The notes under the pieces: generated by a model
What the model saw: the letters and a program-made list of their open reading frames with translations, nothing else
The model's database searches: none
What the model was told of the DNA's origin: nothing
Translations under genes and position numbers: made by a program
Part shown: one piece after another, positions 56,672 through 64,000 of the stretch
Layout of the letters: every line of letters starts with the position of its first letter
Numbering within the stretch: the first letter of the stretch is position 1
Assembly: GCA_947462255.1 (NCBI GenBank)
Contig: CANHOA010000008.1
Coordinates: 1 to 64,000 of the forward strand
Length of the DNA: 64,000 nucleotides
Source: Flavobacteriales bacterium
GTDB taxonomy: Bacteria > Bacteroidota > Bacteroidia > Flavobacteriales_D > Crocinitomicaceae
Direction of reading: 5' to 3'

Positions 56672-57340
56672 ATGAGAAAACAAATACTTCTATTTTTTTT
56701 TACTACTGTAGTTGGTATTTCCTCCTTGTTATCTCAAGCAATTGATCCAGATGATTCATTTACCATTGAATTAGGTCTGCCCAATTCTTTTGTTAATAAA
56801 CCCTTTATGTCGATTATGCAAGGTTTGGTAGCCGTCTCGCCTTTGTATCAATATACCCTAAAAAATCATTTGTCCTTCGGGCTTGGTCTGCATTATACCT
56901 ACTTTGCAGTAAATGAATTTAGGATTCCTACAAAAGTTTATGGTGGAATGCATACCATTGCTGGCTTTGCTAAATTTGGTCACGAGAAGTTTTGGACAGA
57001 GAAATTTGGCACGGACATAGGCGTGAAATTCGGTTATGGTCAAACCATTATATCAACAGATGCCTTGAAAGACGATGGTATTTTTTATAAACGCTTGAAT
57101 GCCCCTTATATAGAACCGATCATTGGATTAGTATTGGCATCTGACGTTGCTAGTTCGTTTCGATTGACGATTGGCTATGCTTTTTACGGATTTAGTTATC
57201 GACCTTGGTTAATTGGTGTTGATTCTAACTTGGGTTATGATGCAGCAGAATTAAATAAATTATCTTCTTTTTTAACGGTCGGTTTTGGCTATACCCATTA
57301 TTTTAATGGAAAGAAAAGTTCAAGCGGTGACTGGGAGTAA
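56672..57340 (+). CDS. Probable outer-membrane beta-barrel protein
   Basis: A 222-residue protein with a signal peptide (MRKQILLFFFTTVVGISSLLSQA). The mature part alternates aromatic and polar residues in short strands (HLSFGLGLHYTYFAVNEF, FGTDIGVKFGYGQTI, SSFLTVGFGYTHYFNG), as in small outer-membrane barrels. It ends with GKKSSSGDWE rather than a terminal aromatic residue. I chose the ATG at 56672; the frame is open upstream only to a TTG. Single gene, ending flush with the convergent acyl-CoA carboxylase gene. Function unknown. Confidence 0.7.
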   Translation: MRKQILLFFFTTVVGISSLLSQAIDPDDSFTIELGLPNSFVNKPFMSIMQGLVAVSPLYQYTLKNHLSFGLGLHYTYFAVNEFRIPTKVYGGMHTIAGFAKFGHEKFWTEKFGTDIGVKFGYGQTIISTDALKDDGIFYKRLNAPYIEPIIGLVLASDVASSFRLTIGYAFYGFSYRPWLIGVDSNLGYDAAELNKLSSFLTVGFGYTHYFNGKKSSSGDWE

Positions 57341-58984
57341 TTAGGTTTGAATGGCGCCAACATTAAAACGCTTTTCGATTTTTGATTGATCCGCCATTTC
57401 GATTCCCATTGAAATAACCTTTCTCGTTTCCTTCGGATCGATTATCGCATCTACCCAAATTCTACTGGCAGCATAGTACGGTGAGGTTTGTTGGTCATAC
57501 CTACTTTTAATCGTGTTGTATAACTCTTTTTCCCGCTCTGGAGTTATGGTTTCTCCTTTAGATTTCAAAGTAGCAATTTCAATTTGAAGTAAGGTCTTCG
57601 CTGCTGCAGCACCACTCATCACCGCAATTTCAGCCGTAGGCCAAGCAACAATTAAACGCGGATCATAAGCCTTCCCGCACATCGCGTAGTTGCCAGCTCC
57701 GTAAGAATTTCCCATTATGATGGTGAATTTTGGAACCACGCTATTCGCCACCGCATTGACTAATTTTGCTCCATCTTTTATGATGCCTCCTTGTTCGCTT
57801 TTTGATCCGACCATGAAGCCAGTAACGTCTTGCATAAAGACCAATGGAATCTGTTTTTGATTACAAATCATAATAAAACGTGCTGCTTTATCGGCTGAAT
57901 CGGAATAAATAACGCCTCCAAATTGCATTTCTCCTTTGGAGTTTTTTACGATTTCTCTATTGTTAGCTACAATTCCAACACTCCATCCATCGATTCTAGC
58001 GTAGGCACAAATAATGGTTTGACCATAATTCGCTTTGTATTCGGTCAATTTTGACTCGTCAACCAATGTTTTCAGTAAGGCTCTTGTTTCATAAGGCTTG
58101 TTTCTTTCTGCAGGAAAAATCCCGTAAAGTTTATCCATGGATACTTTTGGCGCTTCGCTTTTGATTCGATCAAAACCTGCCGTTTCGCATTTTCCTATTC
58201 TCGACATTAAATCTCGAATGGTGGAAAGACATTCTTGATCATTTTCCACTTTATAATCACAAATTCCTGAAATTTCAGTCTGTGATGTGGCGCCACCTAG
58301 TTCCTCATTTTCGATTTGTTCGCCAATGGCCGCTTTCACTAGGTAAGAACCAGCAAGGAAGATAGTGCCGGTTTTATTAACGATTAATGATTCATCAGAC
58401 ATGATGGGCAAATAAGCTCCTCCCGCAACACAGCTTCCCATTACCGCTGCAATTTGAATGATTCCTTGCGCACTCATGATGGCATTATTTCGAAACATTC
58501 GACCAAAATGTTCTTTATCAGGGAAAATTTCATCTTGCATGGGAAGAAATACGCCAGCAGAATCAACTAGGTAAATTATTGGAAGTTTATTTTCCATTGC
58601 AATTTCTTGCGCCCTGAGGTTCTTTTTTCCTGTAATAGGAAACCAAGCGCCGGCTTTTACGGTGGCGTCATTGGCAACAACGATGCATTGGCGTTTTGCT
58701 ACATACCCAATTACAATGACCACTCCACCTGCAGGACAACCACCATGTTCTTGGTACATGCCATACCCTGCAAAAGCCCCAATTTCGATTCGCTCTGTGT
58801 CGACATCCAGCAATAAGTCAATTCTTTCTCTTGCACTTAATTTACCAGCGGCGTGTAATTTTTCAATTTTCTTTTTGCCGCCGCCTTCGTAGATTTTATG
58901 AAGTTCTCTTTCTAGACTTGAAATTTTCAAACGCATTTCATCTTCATTGAAATTAAAAGCTAATTCTTTATCTGAAATTGCCAT
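57341..58984 (-). CDS. Acyl-CoA carboxylase beta (carboxyltransferase) subunit, MCC-like
   Basis: A 547-residue carboxyltransferase of the biotin-dependent acyl-CoA carboxylases. Conserved parts are GKLSARERIDLLLD, GGCPAGGVVIVIGYV, the crotonase-like halves with VDSAGVFLPMQDEIFPDKEHFG and MGSCVAGGAYLPIMSDESLIV, and the second-half QDVTGFMVGSKSEQGGIIK with GNSYGAGNYAMCGKAYDP. The sequence is closer to methylcrotonyl-CoA carboxylase beta (leucine degradation) than to PccB or AccD. The substrate should be confirmed. No biotin carboxylase or BCCP gene is adjacent. Single gene, convergent with the barrel gene. Confidence 0.87.
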   Translation of the reverse strand: MAISDKELAFNFNEDEMRLKISSLERELHKIYEGGGKKKIEKLHAAGKLSARERIDLLLDVDTERIEIGAFAGYGMYQEHGGCPAGGVVIVIGYVAKRQCIVVANDATVKAGAWFPITGKKNLRAQEIAMENKLPIIYLVDSAGVFLPMQDEIFPDKEHFGRMFRNNAIMSAQGIIQIAAVMGSCVAGGAYLPIMSDESLIVNKTGTIFLAGSYLVKAAIGEQIENEELGGATSQTEISGICDYKVENDQECLSTIRDLMSRIGKCETAGFDRIKSEAPKVSMDKLYGIFPAERNKPYETRALLKTLVDESKLTEYKANYGQTIICAYARIDGWSVGIVANNREIVKNSKGEMQFGGVIYSDSADKAARFIMICNQKQIPLVFMQDVTGFMVGSKSEQGGIIKDGAKLVNAVANSVVPKFTIIMGNSYGAGNYAMCGKAYDPRLIVAWPTAEIAVMSGAAAAKTLLQIEIATLKSKGETITPEREKELYNTIKSRYDQQTSPYYAASRIWVDAIIDPKETRKVISMGIEMADQSKIEKRFNVGAIQT

Positions 58985-59136
58985 AGGGAATACTTAGGGG
59001 TGTAAAGATACAAAATGTCTGCAAAGTTCTAGTGGACTTGCGCATAACAAAAAAACAATCTATTCTATTATTCTTGTCATGTTTTCACTTTTTCTTACAT
59101 TCACACATTAAAATTTAATTTAAGTAACTAAATTCA

Positions 59137-60402
59137 ATGAAAGACAATTTAAATCCTGAAAAGCAAACACGAAGTTTCCTAACAATTTACATTCTTCTTG
59201 CAATGTTACTTGGTGCCATTTTAGGTTCTGTTATTCATACATATTATCCTCATTTAGCAACTGATTTCAGTAAGAATATTAAATTATTGGCAACGATTTT
59301 TATTCGTCTCGTGCAGATGATTATTGCGCCACTTGTTTTCACAACTTTGGTAGTTGGTATAGCAAAATTAGGAGATATTCGTGCGGTAGGTAGAATAGGA
59401 GGGAAGGCTCTTGCTTGGTTCTTTTCGGCGTCTTTTGTATCTCTTTTAATAGGAATGTTTTGGGTGAATTTTCTTCATCCAGGAGTTGGACTAAATCTTT
59501 CGGATATTGATGTTTCAACAGCTTCAGATGTAACAGATAAAACACAATCATTTTCCATACAGAATTTTATAGAACATATAATTCCAAAGTCTATTTTTGA
59601 GGCCATGGCAACGAATGAAATACTTCAGATTGTGATATTTTCAATTTTCTTTGGATTAGCAGCAGCATCAATTGGCGATAAAGTGAAACCTGTTATTTCT
59701 GCTCTTGATAATACTTCTCACATCATTTTAAAAATGGTAAATTATGTCATGAAATTTGCGCCTATTGGTGTCTTTGGTGCTATTGCAGCTGTTTTTGCAA
59801 CAAAAGACATTTCAGATTTAATGCTTACCTATACAAAATTTTTTAGTTCCTTTTTGGTGGGAATTGCATCCTTGTGGCTTGTTTTATTACTTGTTGCTTT
59901 TTTCTTTCTTGGAAAGCGCTTAAAAACATTGTTGAAAAGAATTGTTAGCCCTTTAGTGATTGCTTTTGGAACAACAAGTAGTGAAGCTGTTTTTCCTAAG
60001 TTAACAGAAGAACTAGAACGTTTTGGTGTTAAAGATCGAATTGTTTCATTTATGTTGCCACTTGGTTATTCTTTTAATTTAGATGGTAGTATGATGTATA
60101 TGACTTTCGCAAGTATTTTTATTGCTCAAGCGTATGGAATTCCTCTTGATATCGGTACTCAATTTACAATGTTACTAGTTTTAATGCTTACCAGTAAAGG
60201 AATTGCGGGAGTTCCAAGAGCAAGTTTGGTGGTTATTGCTGCAACTTGTGGCATGTTTAATATTCCTATTGAAGGCATAGCTTTAATTTTACCAATTGAT
60301 CATTTTTGTGATATGTTCAGAAGCGCGACTAATGTCTTAGGCAACTCCATTGCGACATCAGTTGTTGGAAAATGGGAGGAGGGTAAAAATATTGAGCATT
60401 AA
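59137..60402 (+). CDS. Dicarboxylate/amino-acid:cation symporter (DAACS family)
   Basis: A 421-residue membrane transporter of the glutamate/C4-dicarboxylate family. Typical features are about eight membrane helices, the re-entrant hairpin FGTTSSEAVFPKLTEELERFGV near 280-300 (usually SSSEATLP), the NxDG-like SFNLDGSMMYMTFASIFIAQ near 315-335, and the second hairpin TSKGIAGVPRASLVVIAA. The Asp/Arg pair of the C-terminal helices is in PIDHFCDMFRSATNVLGNS. It takes up acidic amino acids or dicarboxylates with Na+ or H+. Single gene; no clear -7 box was found. Confidence 0.93.
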   Translation: MKDNLNPEKQTRSFLTIYILLAMLLGAILGSVIHTYYPHLATDFSKNIKLLATIFIRLVQMIIAPLVFTTLVVGIAKLGDIRAVGRIGGKALAWFFSASFVSLLIGMFWVNFLHPGVGLNLSDIDVSTASDVTDKTQSFSIQNFIEHIIPKSIFEAMATNEILQIVIFSIFFGLAAASIGDKVKPVISALDNTSHIILKMVNYVMKFAPIGVFGAIAAVFATKDISDLMLTYTKFFSSFLVGIASLWLVLLLVAFFFLGKRLKTLLKRIVSPLVIAFGTTSSEAVFPKLTEELERFGVKDRIVSFMLPLGYSFNLDGSMMYMTFASIFIAQAYGIPLDIGTQFTMLLVLMLTSKGIAGVPRASLVVIAATCGMFNIPIEGIALILPIDHFCDMFRSATNVLGNSIATSVVGKWEEGKNIEH

Positions 60403-60417
60403 TAAGGTTTTTAATAT

Positions 60418-60545
60418 ATGAGATTCTTATTTTCAATAGTCGCAATTATTTCTATTGGATTGACCTATGCGCAAAAACAAATTGAAGTAATTGTCTTCCT
60501 TCAGCAGTAATTGCAAGAAGTGAGGGCGTATTAGAAGTTAAATAA
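60418..60545 (+). pseudogene. Frameshifted remnant of a small exported protein
   Basis: The ATG at 60418 opens a reading frame of 30 codons with a convincing signal peptide (MRFLFSIVAIISIGLTYAQK), ending at TAA about 60508-60510. A shift of frame inside the following bases continues the coding-like sequence NCLPSAVIARSEGVLEVK, ending at TAA 60543-60545, seven bases before the Kazal gene. Simple explanations are a short deletion or a frameshift in a formerly longer gene. It may instead be a coincidental or short true peptide. Confidence 0.5.
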
Positions 60546-60551
60546 TAAAAT

Positions 60552-61391
60552 ATGAAAAATCTATTCTTTATTGTTGTCTTATTTTTCTCGTTTACTGTAA
60601 AAAGTCAAGCGTGTATAGATTCTTCTTTAATTGACCCTAGTATATTTTGTTCCGGGGAATATCTTCCTGTATGTGGTTGCGATGGCATTACATATTCCAA
60701 TGCTTGTATTGCGACATATAATTATGGTGTAAGTTCCTTTTCCAATGGTGAGTGTATGCCAAATCCTCCTGATTCCTGTATGGTAATTCCAAGCGGGGTT
60801 AATTTTGGTGCTTGTGCAATGTTACTTGGTATTATTCGTCAAAATGATACGTGTATTTTTGTTTCTGGTTGTAGTTTTATTGGCAGTGATGGAATTGATT
60901 ATTCAAGCTATTTTTATCCAAGTGAATACCAATGCAATAGTTTATGTGGCGGTATCGATACTGCAATCCTTTTGAATTGTATCGATTCGACTTTAATTAA
61001 TTTAAATGTTGGTTGTCCCGATCTTTATTTACCTGTTTGCTCATGTGATTCTATCACCTATTTTAATGCTTGTTGGGCGGTAAATTATCAAGGAGTTTCA
61101 GAGTATACTAATGGCGCTTGCACAACTAATAGTATTAAAGAGTGGGGTGGAAATCAGGATTGTTTTATTTTTCCAAATCCTGGAGTTGATTTGCTTTCCA
61201 TTCAGGATTTAAGTTTCGAACTATTTAATACAATTACAGTTTTTTCTATTAATGGTCAATGGATGGATTCAAATACAATGACAACGGATTTATTTCAAAT
61301 GGATGTTTCAAGTTTACCTGAAGGTATCTATATCATAAAGATGGTTTCGAATAGTGGTAAAGCAAGTTACTTTCGCTGGATTAAGGCATAA
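60552..61391 (+). CDS. Kazal-type domain protein with T9SS sorting tail
   Basis: A 279-residue secreted protein. After the signal peptide (FFIVVLFFSFTVKSQ), two Cys-rich Kazal-like modules are seen: CIDSSLIDPSIFCSGEY with VCGCDGITYSNAC near residues 37-49, and a second one with VCSCDSITYFNAC near 160-175. Between them is a Cys-rich region (SCMVIPSG, CAMLLGIIRQND, CIFVSGC). The T9SS tail runs from CFIFPNPGVDLLSI to ASYFRWIKA. Kazal domains inhibit serine proteases in eukaryotes and some bacteria; here the target may be environmental or host proteases. It lies seven bases downstream of the frameshifted remnant. Confidence 0.85.
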   Translation: MKNLFFIVVLFFSFTVKSQACIDSSLIDPSIFCSGEYLPVCGCDGITYSNACIATYNYGVSSFSNGECMPNPPDSCMVIPSGVNFGACAMLLGIIRQNDTCIFVSGCSFIGSDGIDYSSYFYPSEYQCNSLCGGIDTAILLNCIDSTLINLNVGCPDLYLPVCSCDSITYFNACWAVNYQGVSEYTNGACTTNSIKEWGGNQDCFIFPNPGVDLLSIQDLSFELFNTITVFSINGQWMDSNTMTTDLFQMDVSSLPEGIYIIKMVSNSGKASYFRWIKA

Positions 61392-61423
61392 AAAAAGGGC
61401 TTAGAAAATCTAAACCCTTTTTC
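61391..61423. terminator. Bidirectional intrinsic terminator between the Kazal gene and HU
   Basis: An A-tract, the stem GGG-TTAGA / TCTAA-CCC with one mismatch and a three-base loop, and a T-run. It can stop transcription from both convergent genes. Confidence 0.82.
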
Positions 61424-61439
61424 AAAATTAAAAAATTTC

Positions 61440-61712
61440 TTAGTTAACTTTTGTTGATAATTCAACACCTGCTTTAAAACGCACTGCATTTTTTGCTGCG
61501 ATTTTGATAACAGCTCCAGTCTTTGGGTTACGACCATTTCTTGCTTCACGCTTAGAAATAGAAAAAGAACCAAATCCTACTAGAGAAATACGATCTCCTG
61601 TCTTTAATGCTCCAGATGTTGCATCTACAAATGCATCTAATGCTCTTTTAGCATCTGCTTTTGATAAACCTGAACCAGATGCCATAGCATCAACTAATTC
61701 TGCTTTGTTCAT
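61440..61712 (-). CDS. HU family DNA-binding protein
   Basis: A 90-residue nucleoid protein of the HU/IHF family: MNKAELVDAMASGSGLSKADAK at the N-terminus, GDRISLVGFGSFSISKREARNGRNPKTG through the beta-arm with the intercalating-proline NPKTG, and AKNAVRFKAGVELSTKVN at the end. It binds and bends DNA without strong sequence preference. It has a -7 box about 39 bases upstream and a terminator at its 3' end, so it is monocistronic. Confidence 0.96.
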   Translation of the reverse strand: MNKAELVDAMASGSGLSKADAKRALDAFVDATSGALKTGDRISLVGFGSFSISKREARNGRNPKTGAVIKIAAKNAVRFKAGVELSTKVN

Positions 61713-61750
61713 AATTTTGTTTTTAAATGATTAATAATTTATTTACTCGA

Positions 61751-61758
61751 CAAATATA
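61751..61758 (-). promoter_or_regulatory. Promoter -7 box for HU
   Basis: The minus strand reads TATATTTG, an exact TAnnTTTG match, 38 bases before the HU ATG. No -33 element is apparent. The remaining 180 bases up to the crtD-like gene show nothing else. Confidence 0.5.
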
Positions 61759-61935
61759 TCTTAATATCCTTGTCGTTATTAGGTTTTGAAAAAAAATAGT
61801 GTCAAAATGTTGAAAAAACACCCATTTTGTTGATAAACTCCTCTAAAATCGCCTATTTTCAAGGTATTTGGATTGTTATAAGCATAGTTTTCATCGAGAA
61901 AATGTAATTTTATAGCCTTAATCTTACATGGTTTT

Positions 61936-63411
61936 ATGTTAAAAGCGGTAATAATTGGTAGTGGTGTTGGTGGATTAGCGACGTCTATTCATCTTGCAAA
62001 AGCTGGTTTTGAGGTCATTGTTATTGAGAAAAATGACTTTATTGGAGGAAAAGTGAACTCGAAAGCGATTGGAAAATATCGATTTGATATGGGTCCTTCA
62101 GTGTTTACCTCCCCTGAATTGGTGGATGAGTTAATCGCATTATCTCCCAAGGTAGTTTCGTTTGACTATGTGAAATTAGAGGAGTCCTGCCGTTATTTTT
62201 TTTCGGACGGTAAGCAAATTAATCTTCCTGCTCAAGTAGACGGCCTTGTTGATACCTTATCTAAAGAATTTTCAGAAGATCCTGAAATTCTTCGTCGCGA
62301 ATTAGAAAAACGTGCTAAAAATTACAAAGCAGCTTATCCGGTTTTCATAACGGTTTCTTTGCATCGATGGAAAGAATGGCTAAACAAGCATTTGTTTGCA
62401 GCAATTGTAAGAATTCCAAAGTTTGGTTTGTTTCGTTCAATGGCTAGCGTCAACAGGCAGAAATTTAAACACCCGCATACTCAGCAGATTTTTAATCGAT
62501 TCGCGACCTATAATGGCTCTAGCCCATACAAATCTCCTGGAATGCTTAACATCATTTCTCATTTAGAATTAAATATTGGTCCTTTTATGCCGAAGGGTGG
62601 AATTGTTTCTATATCACAATCTCTTTATCAGGTGGCGATTAACTTAGGAGTTGAATTCCATTTGAATGAAACAGCCATTAAAATTGAGCATGATCAGAAA
62701 AAAGTGGCTGCGGTGCAAACGACCAAAGACAGGTATGATGCTGATATAATTGTAAGTAATATGGACGTGCATTTTACCTATGAGAAATTACTCGATAATT
62801 TTAAGGCACCCAAAACTATTTTATTACAAGAGAAATCAAGCTCGGCAATTGTATTTTATTGGGGAGTAAAAAAGGAATTTCCAAACTTAGGGATTCATAA
62901 TATCTTCTTTGCTGAAAATTATGAGGATGAATTCAAGGATATTTTCGATCGTAAAATACTATCGCAGGATCCAACGATTTATGTTCATATCAGTTCAAAA
63001 CAGGAAAAGGATGATGCTCCTGAAGCTAGTGAAAATTGGTTCGTGATGGTGAATAGTCCTATTGATGTAGGTCAAAATTGGGAGGATGCTGTTTCTACTT
63101 TGCGTAAACATCTTCTTAAACGACTTTCTTTTACCTTGAAAGAAGATATTGAATCATTAATTGAGGTGGAAGATATCATGCACCCTCAAATCATTGAATC
63201 CCGTTATTTCGGAAAGCAAGGTTCGATTTATGGGAATTCATCAAATAGTGCTTCAGCTGCCTTTTATCGCCATCCTAATTTTTCAAAATCCTTGAAAGGA
63301 TTATATTTTTCGGGTGTTACCGTGCATCCTGGTGGTGGTATTCCATTGGCGTTAAACAGTGCGAAAATTGTCGCTCGATTGGTGGCTGAAGACCTTAAGA
63401 ATTCAAAGTAA
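61936..63411 (+). CDS. CrtI/CrtD-family carotenoid desaturase
   Basis: A 491-residue FAD-dependent desaturase. The dinucleotide-binding motif is VIIGSGVGGLATSIHLAKAGFEVIVIEKN at residues 5-33, followed by the conserved GGKVNSKAIGKYRFDMGPSVFT. The C-terminal FAD region reads LYFSGVTVHPGGGIPLALNSAKIV. The preceding SSNSASAAFYRHPNFSKSL fits the 1-hydroxycarotenoid 3,4-desaturase (CrtD) group better than CrtI phytoene desaturase. CrtD acts in myxol, saproxanthin or flexixanthin-type pathways of Flavobacteriia, so the organism is probably pigmented. No other carotenoid gene is nearby. Confidence 0.85.
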   Translation: MLKAVIIGSGVGGLATSIHLAKAGFEVIVIEKNDFIGGKVNSKAIGKYRFDMGPSVFTSPELVDELIALSPKVVSFDYVKLEESCRYFFSDGKQINLPAQVDGLVDTLSKEFSEDPEILRRELEKRAKNYKAAYPVFITVSLHRWKEWLNKHLFAAIVRIPKFGLFRSMASVNRQKFKHPHTQQIFNRFATYNGSSPYKSPGMLNIISHLELNIGPFMPKGGIVSISQSLYQVAINLGVEFHLNETAIKIEHDQKKVAAVQTTKDRYDADIIVSNMDVHFTYEKLLDNFKAPKTILLQEKSSSAIVFYWGVKKEFPNLGIHNIFFAENYEDEFKDIFDRKILSQDPTIYVHISSKQEKDDAPEASENWFVMVNSPIDVGQNWEDAVSTLRKHLLKRLSFTLKEDIESLIEVEDIMHPQIIESRYFGKQGSIYGNSSNSASAAFYRHPNFSKSLKGLYFSGVTVHPGGGIPLALNSAKIVARLVAEDLKNSK

Positions 63412-64000
63412 TCATAAAAGAATGATGCGTTGATGTTTAATGATCGTATTTCCTATTGTGAGGGTCGCATAGTAGATTCCGGAAACGATTCCCTGTGTTT
63501 CCCATGTGAATTTCCCAGTACACCTTGCATCAGTAATGAGGGCTCCATTTGCAGCGTAAATAAGAATCGAGCCTTCATCCATTGGGTTTCCTAGTGTGAA
63601 GTGTACATCACCATTACTTGGATTAGGGTAAATGGTTAAATTGTAACCGCCATCTATTATTTCTGCTTGTTCGCCAATCATGTCTGGAAATATTTTCATG
63701 GCTACTGGACGATGGTCAGAAACAATGGCCTCGTAGGATGACCACCCCGCTGCGAATTCGGATTCTAATTTTAAGGTTTGAACATAGGAACCATTATTTT
63801 GGGTTTCATAGAACAATTCATTGGTAATAATAAAATGATCTAAATGCGACGGCCATGTTGGGTATGACCAATTGGAAGAAGGACCAATGGCTATGGCATT
63901 ATCGGCAAATGCATAATTACTGGGGTCATTTAGAATGGGTTGAAAAACATTTGAGTTTGGCTGATCAGTTATTAAATCATTCAAATCGCCTAATACGATT
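63412..64000 (-). CDS. Endonuclease/exonuclease/phosphatase-like T9SS protein, 5' partial
   Basis: The frame continues to the right edge of the window, so the N-terminus is missing; the visible in-frame TTG at 63984 is not a start. The first visible codons read IVLGDLND, the GDxN motif of the endonuclease/exonuclease/phosphatase fold, followed by LDHFIIT and SDHRPVAM, the catalytic Asp-His pair. A T9SS tail follows (LTIYPNPSNGDVHFTL to HQRIILL). It is thus the C-terminal part of a secreted nuclease- or phosphatase-like enzyme. Its 3' end abuts the convergent crtD-like gene with no gap. Confidence 0.85.
   Translation of the reverse strand, partial: IVLGDLNDLITDQPNSNVFQPILNDPSNYAFADNAIAIGPSSNWSYPTWPSHLDHFIITNELFYETQNNGSYVQTLKLESEFAAGWSSYEAIVSDHRPVAMKIFPDMIGEQAEIIDGGYNLTIYPNPSNGDVHFTLGNPMDEGSILIYAANGALITDARCTGKFTWETQGIVSGIYYATLTIGNTIIKHQRIILL

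Overview
The window is a gene-dense, AT-rich chromosomal segment (roughly one third G+C by eye) from a member of the Bacteroidota, most likely the Flavobacteriales and plausibly a Fluviicola/Crocinitomicaceae-like organism. The pointers are five proteins ending in type IX secretion (T9SS) C-terminal sorting domains, a short 288-residue primary sigma factor without region 1.1, TAnnTTTG promoter -7 boxes in front of many genes, a CarB without its allosteric domain, DUF3822 next to rsmD and coaD, and a CrtD-like carotenoid desaturase. I assign no species.

Layout. 1-3.4 kb: the 3' part of a coiled-coil/SPOR-like protein built on a 72-bp tandem repeat, then clpS and a rhomboid protease. 3.4-6.6 kb (minus): DUF3822, rsmD, coaD and a thioredoxin-fold protein without CxxC. 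6.7-8.1 kb: a RecD-like helicase. 8.1-22.8 kb (minus): an unrecognised 759-aa exported protein, a T9SS cargo protein, an M61 peptidase, an ABC-F ATPase, a methyltransferase, a dihydroorotase-like protein lacking most metal ligands, a BatA/VWA membrane protein, a TPR protein and gyrA. 23-31 kb: clpC, then on the minus strand an alpha-oxoamine synthase (sphingolipid or sulfonolipid type), a long GAPDH, rpoD and an HtrA protease. 31-34.7 kb: dapF, a GNAT acetyltransferase, mltG and a glycosylasparaginase. 34.8-41.2 kb: two large T9SS surface proteins (one a subtilisin) flanking a small lipoprotein. 41.3-50.9 kb: DUF58, polyprenyl synthase, lipoprotein, dnaG, mscS, pdxJ (minus), a CBS/ACT-like protein, nadK and two peptidyl-prolyl isomerases. 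50.9-64 kb: DUF4159 protein, Cys-rich microprotein, carB, flippase, outer-membrane-like protein, acyl-CoA carboxylase beta (minus), a dicarboxylate/amino-acid symporter, a decayed ORF, a Kazal-type T9SS protein, HU (minus), crtD-like desaturase and a nuclease-like T9SS protein running off the right edge (minus).

Themes. Most genes are core housekeeping: replication and topology (gyrA, dnaG, HU), transcription (rpoD), proteolysis (clpS/clpC, rhomboid, HtrA), envelope (mltG, dapF, flippase) and cofactors (coaD, pdxJ, nadK). The accessory component is mainly secreted or surface protein. I see no rRNA, tRNA, CRISPR array, prophage, insertion sequence or restriction/defence island. No stretch longer than about 300 bases lacks a gene.

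I did not find a convincing new multi-gene system. The most notable signals are: -7 boxes placed exactly four bases before start codons (likely leaderless mRNAs); a catalytically dead dihydroorotase paralogue; a primase lacking three of four zinc ligands; a CarB lacking its regulatory domain; the 72-bp coding repeat; a Cys-rich microprotein; and a Kazal-domain T9SS protein beside a frameshifted gene remnant.
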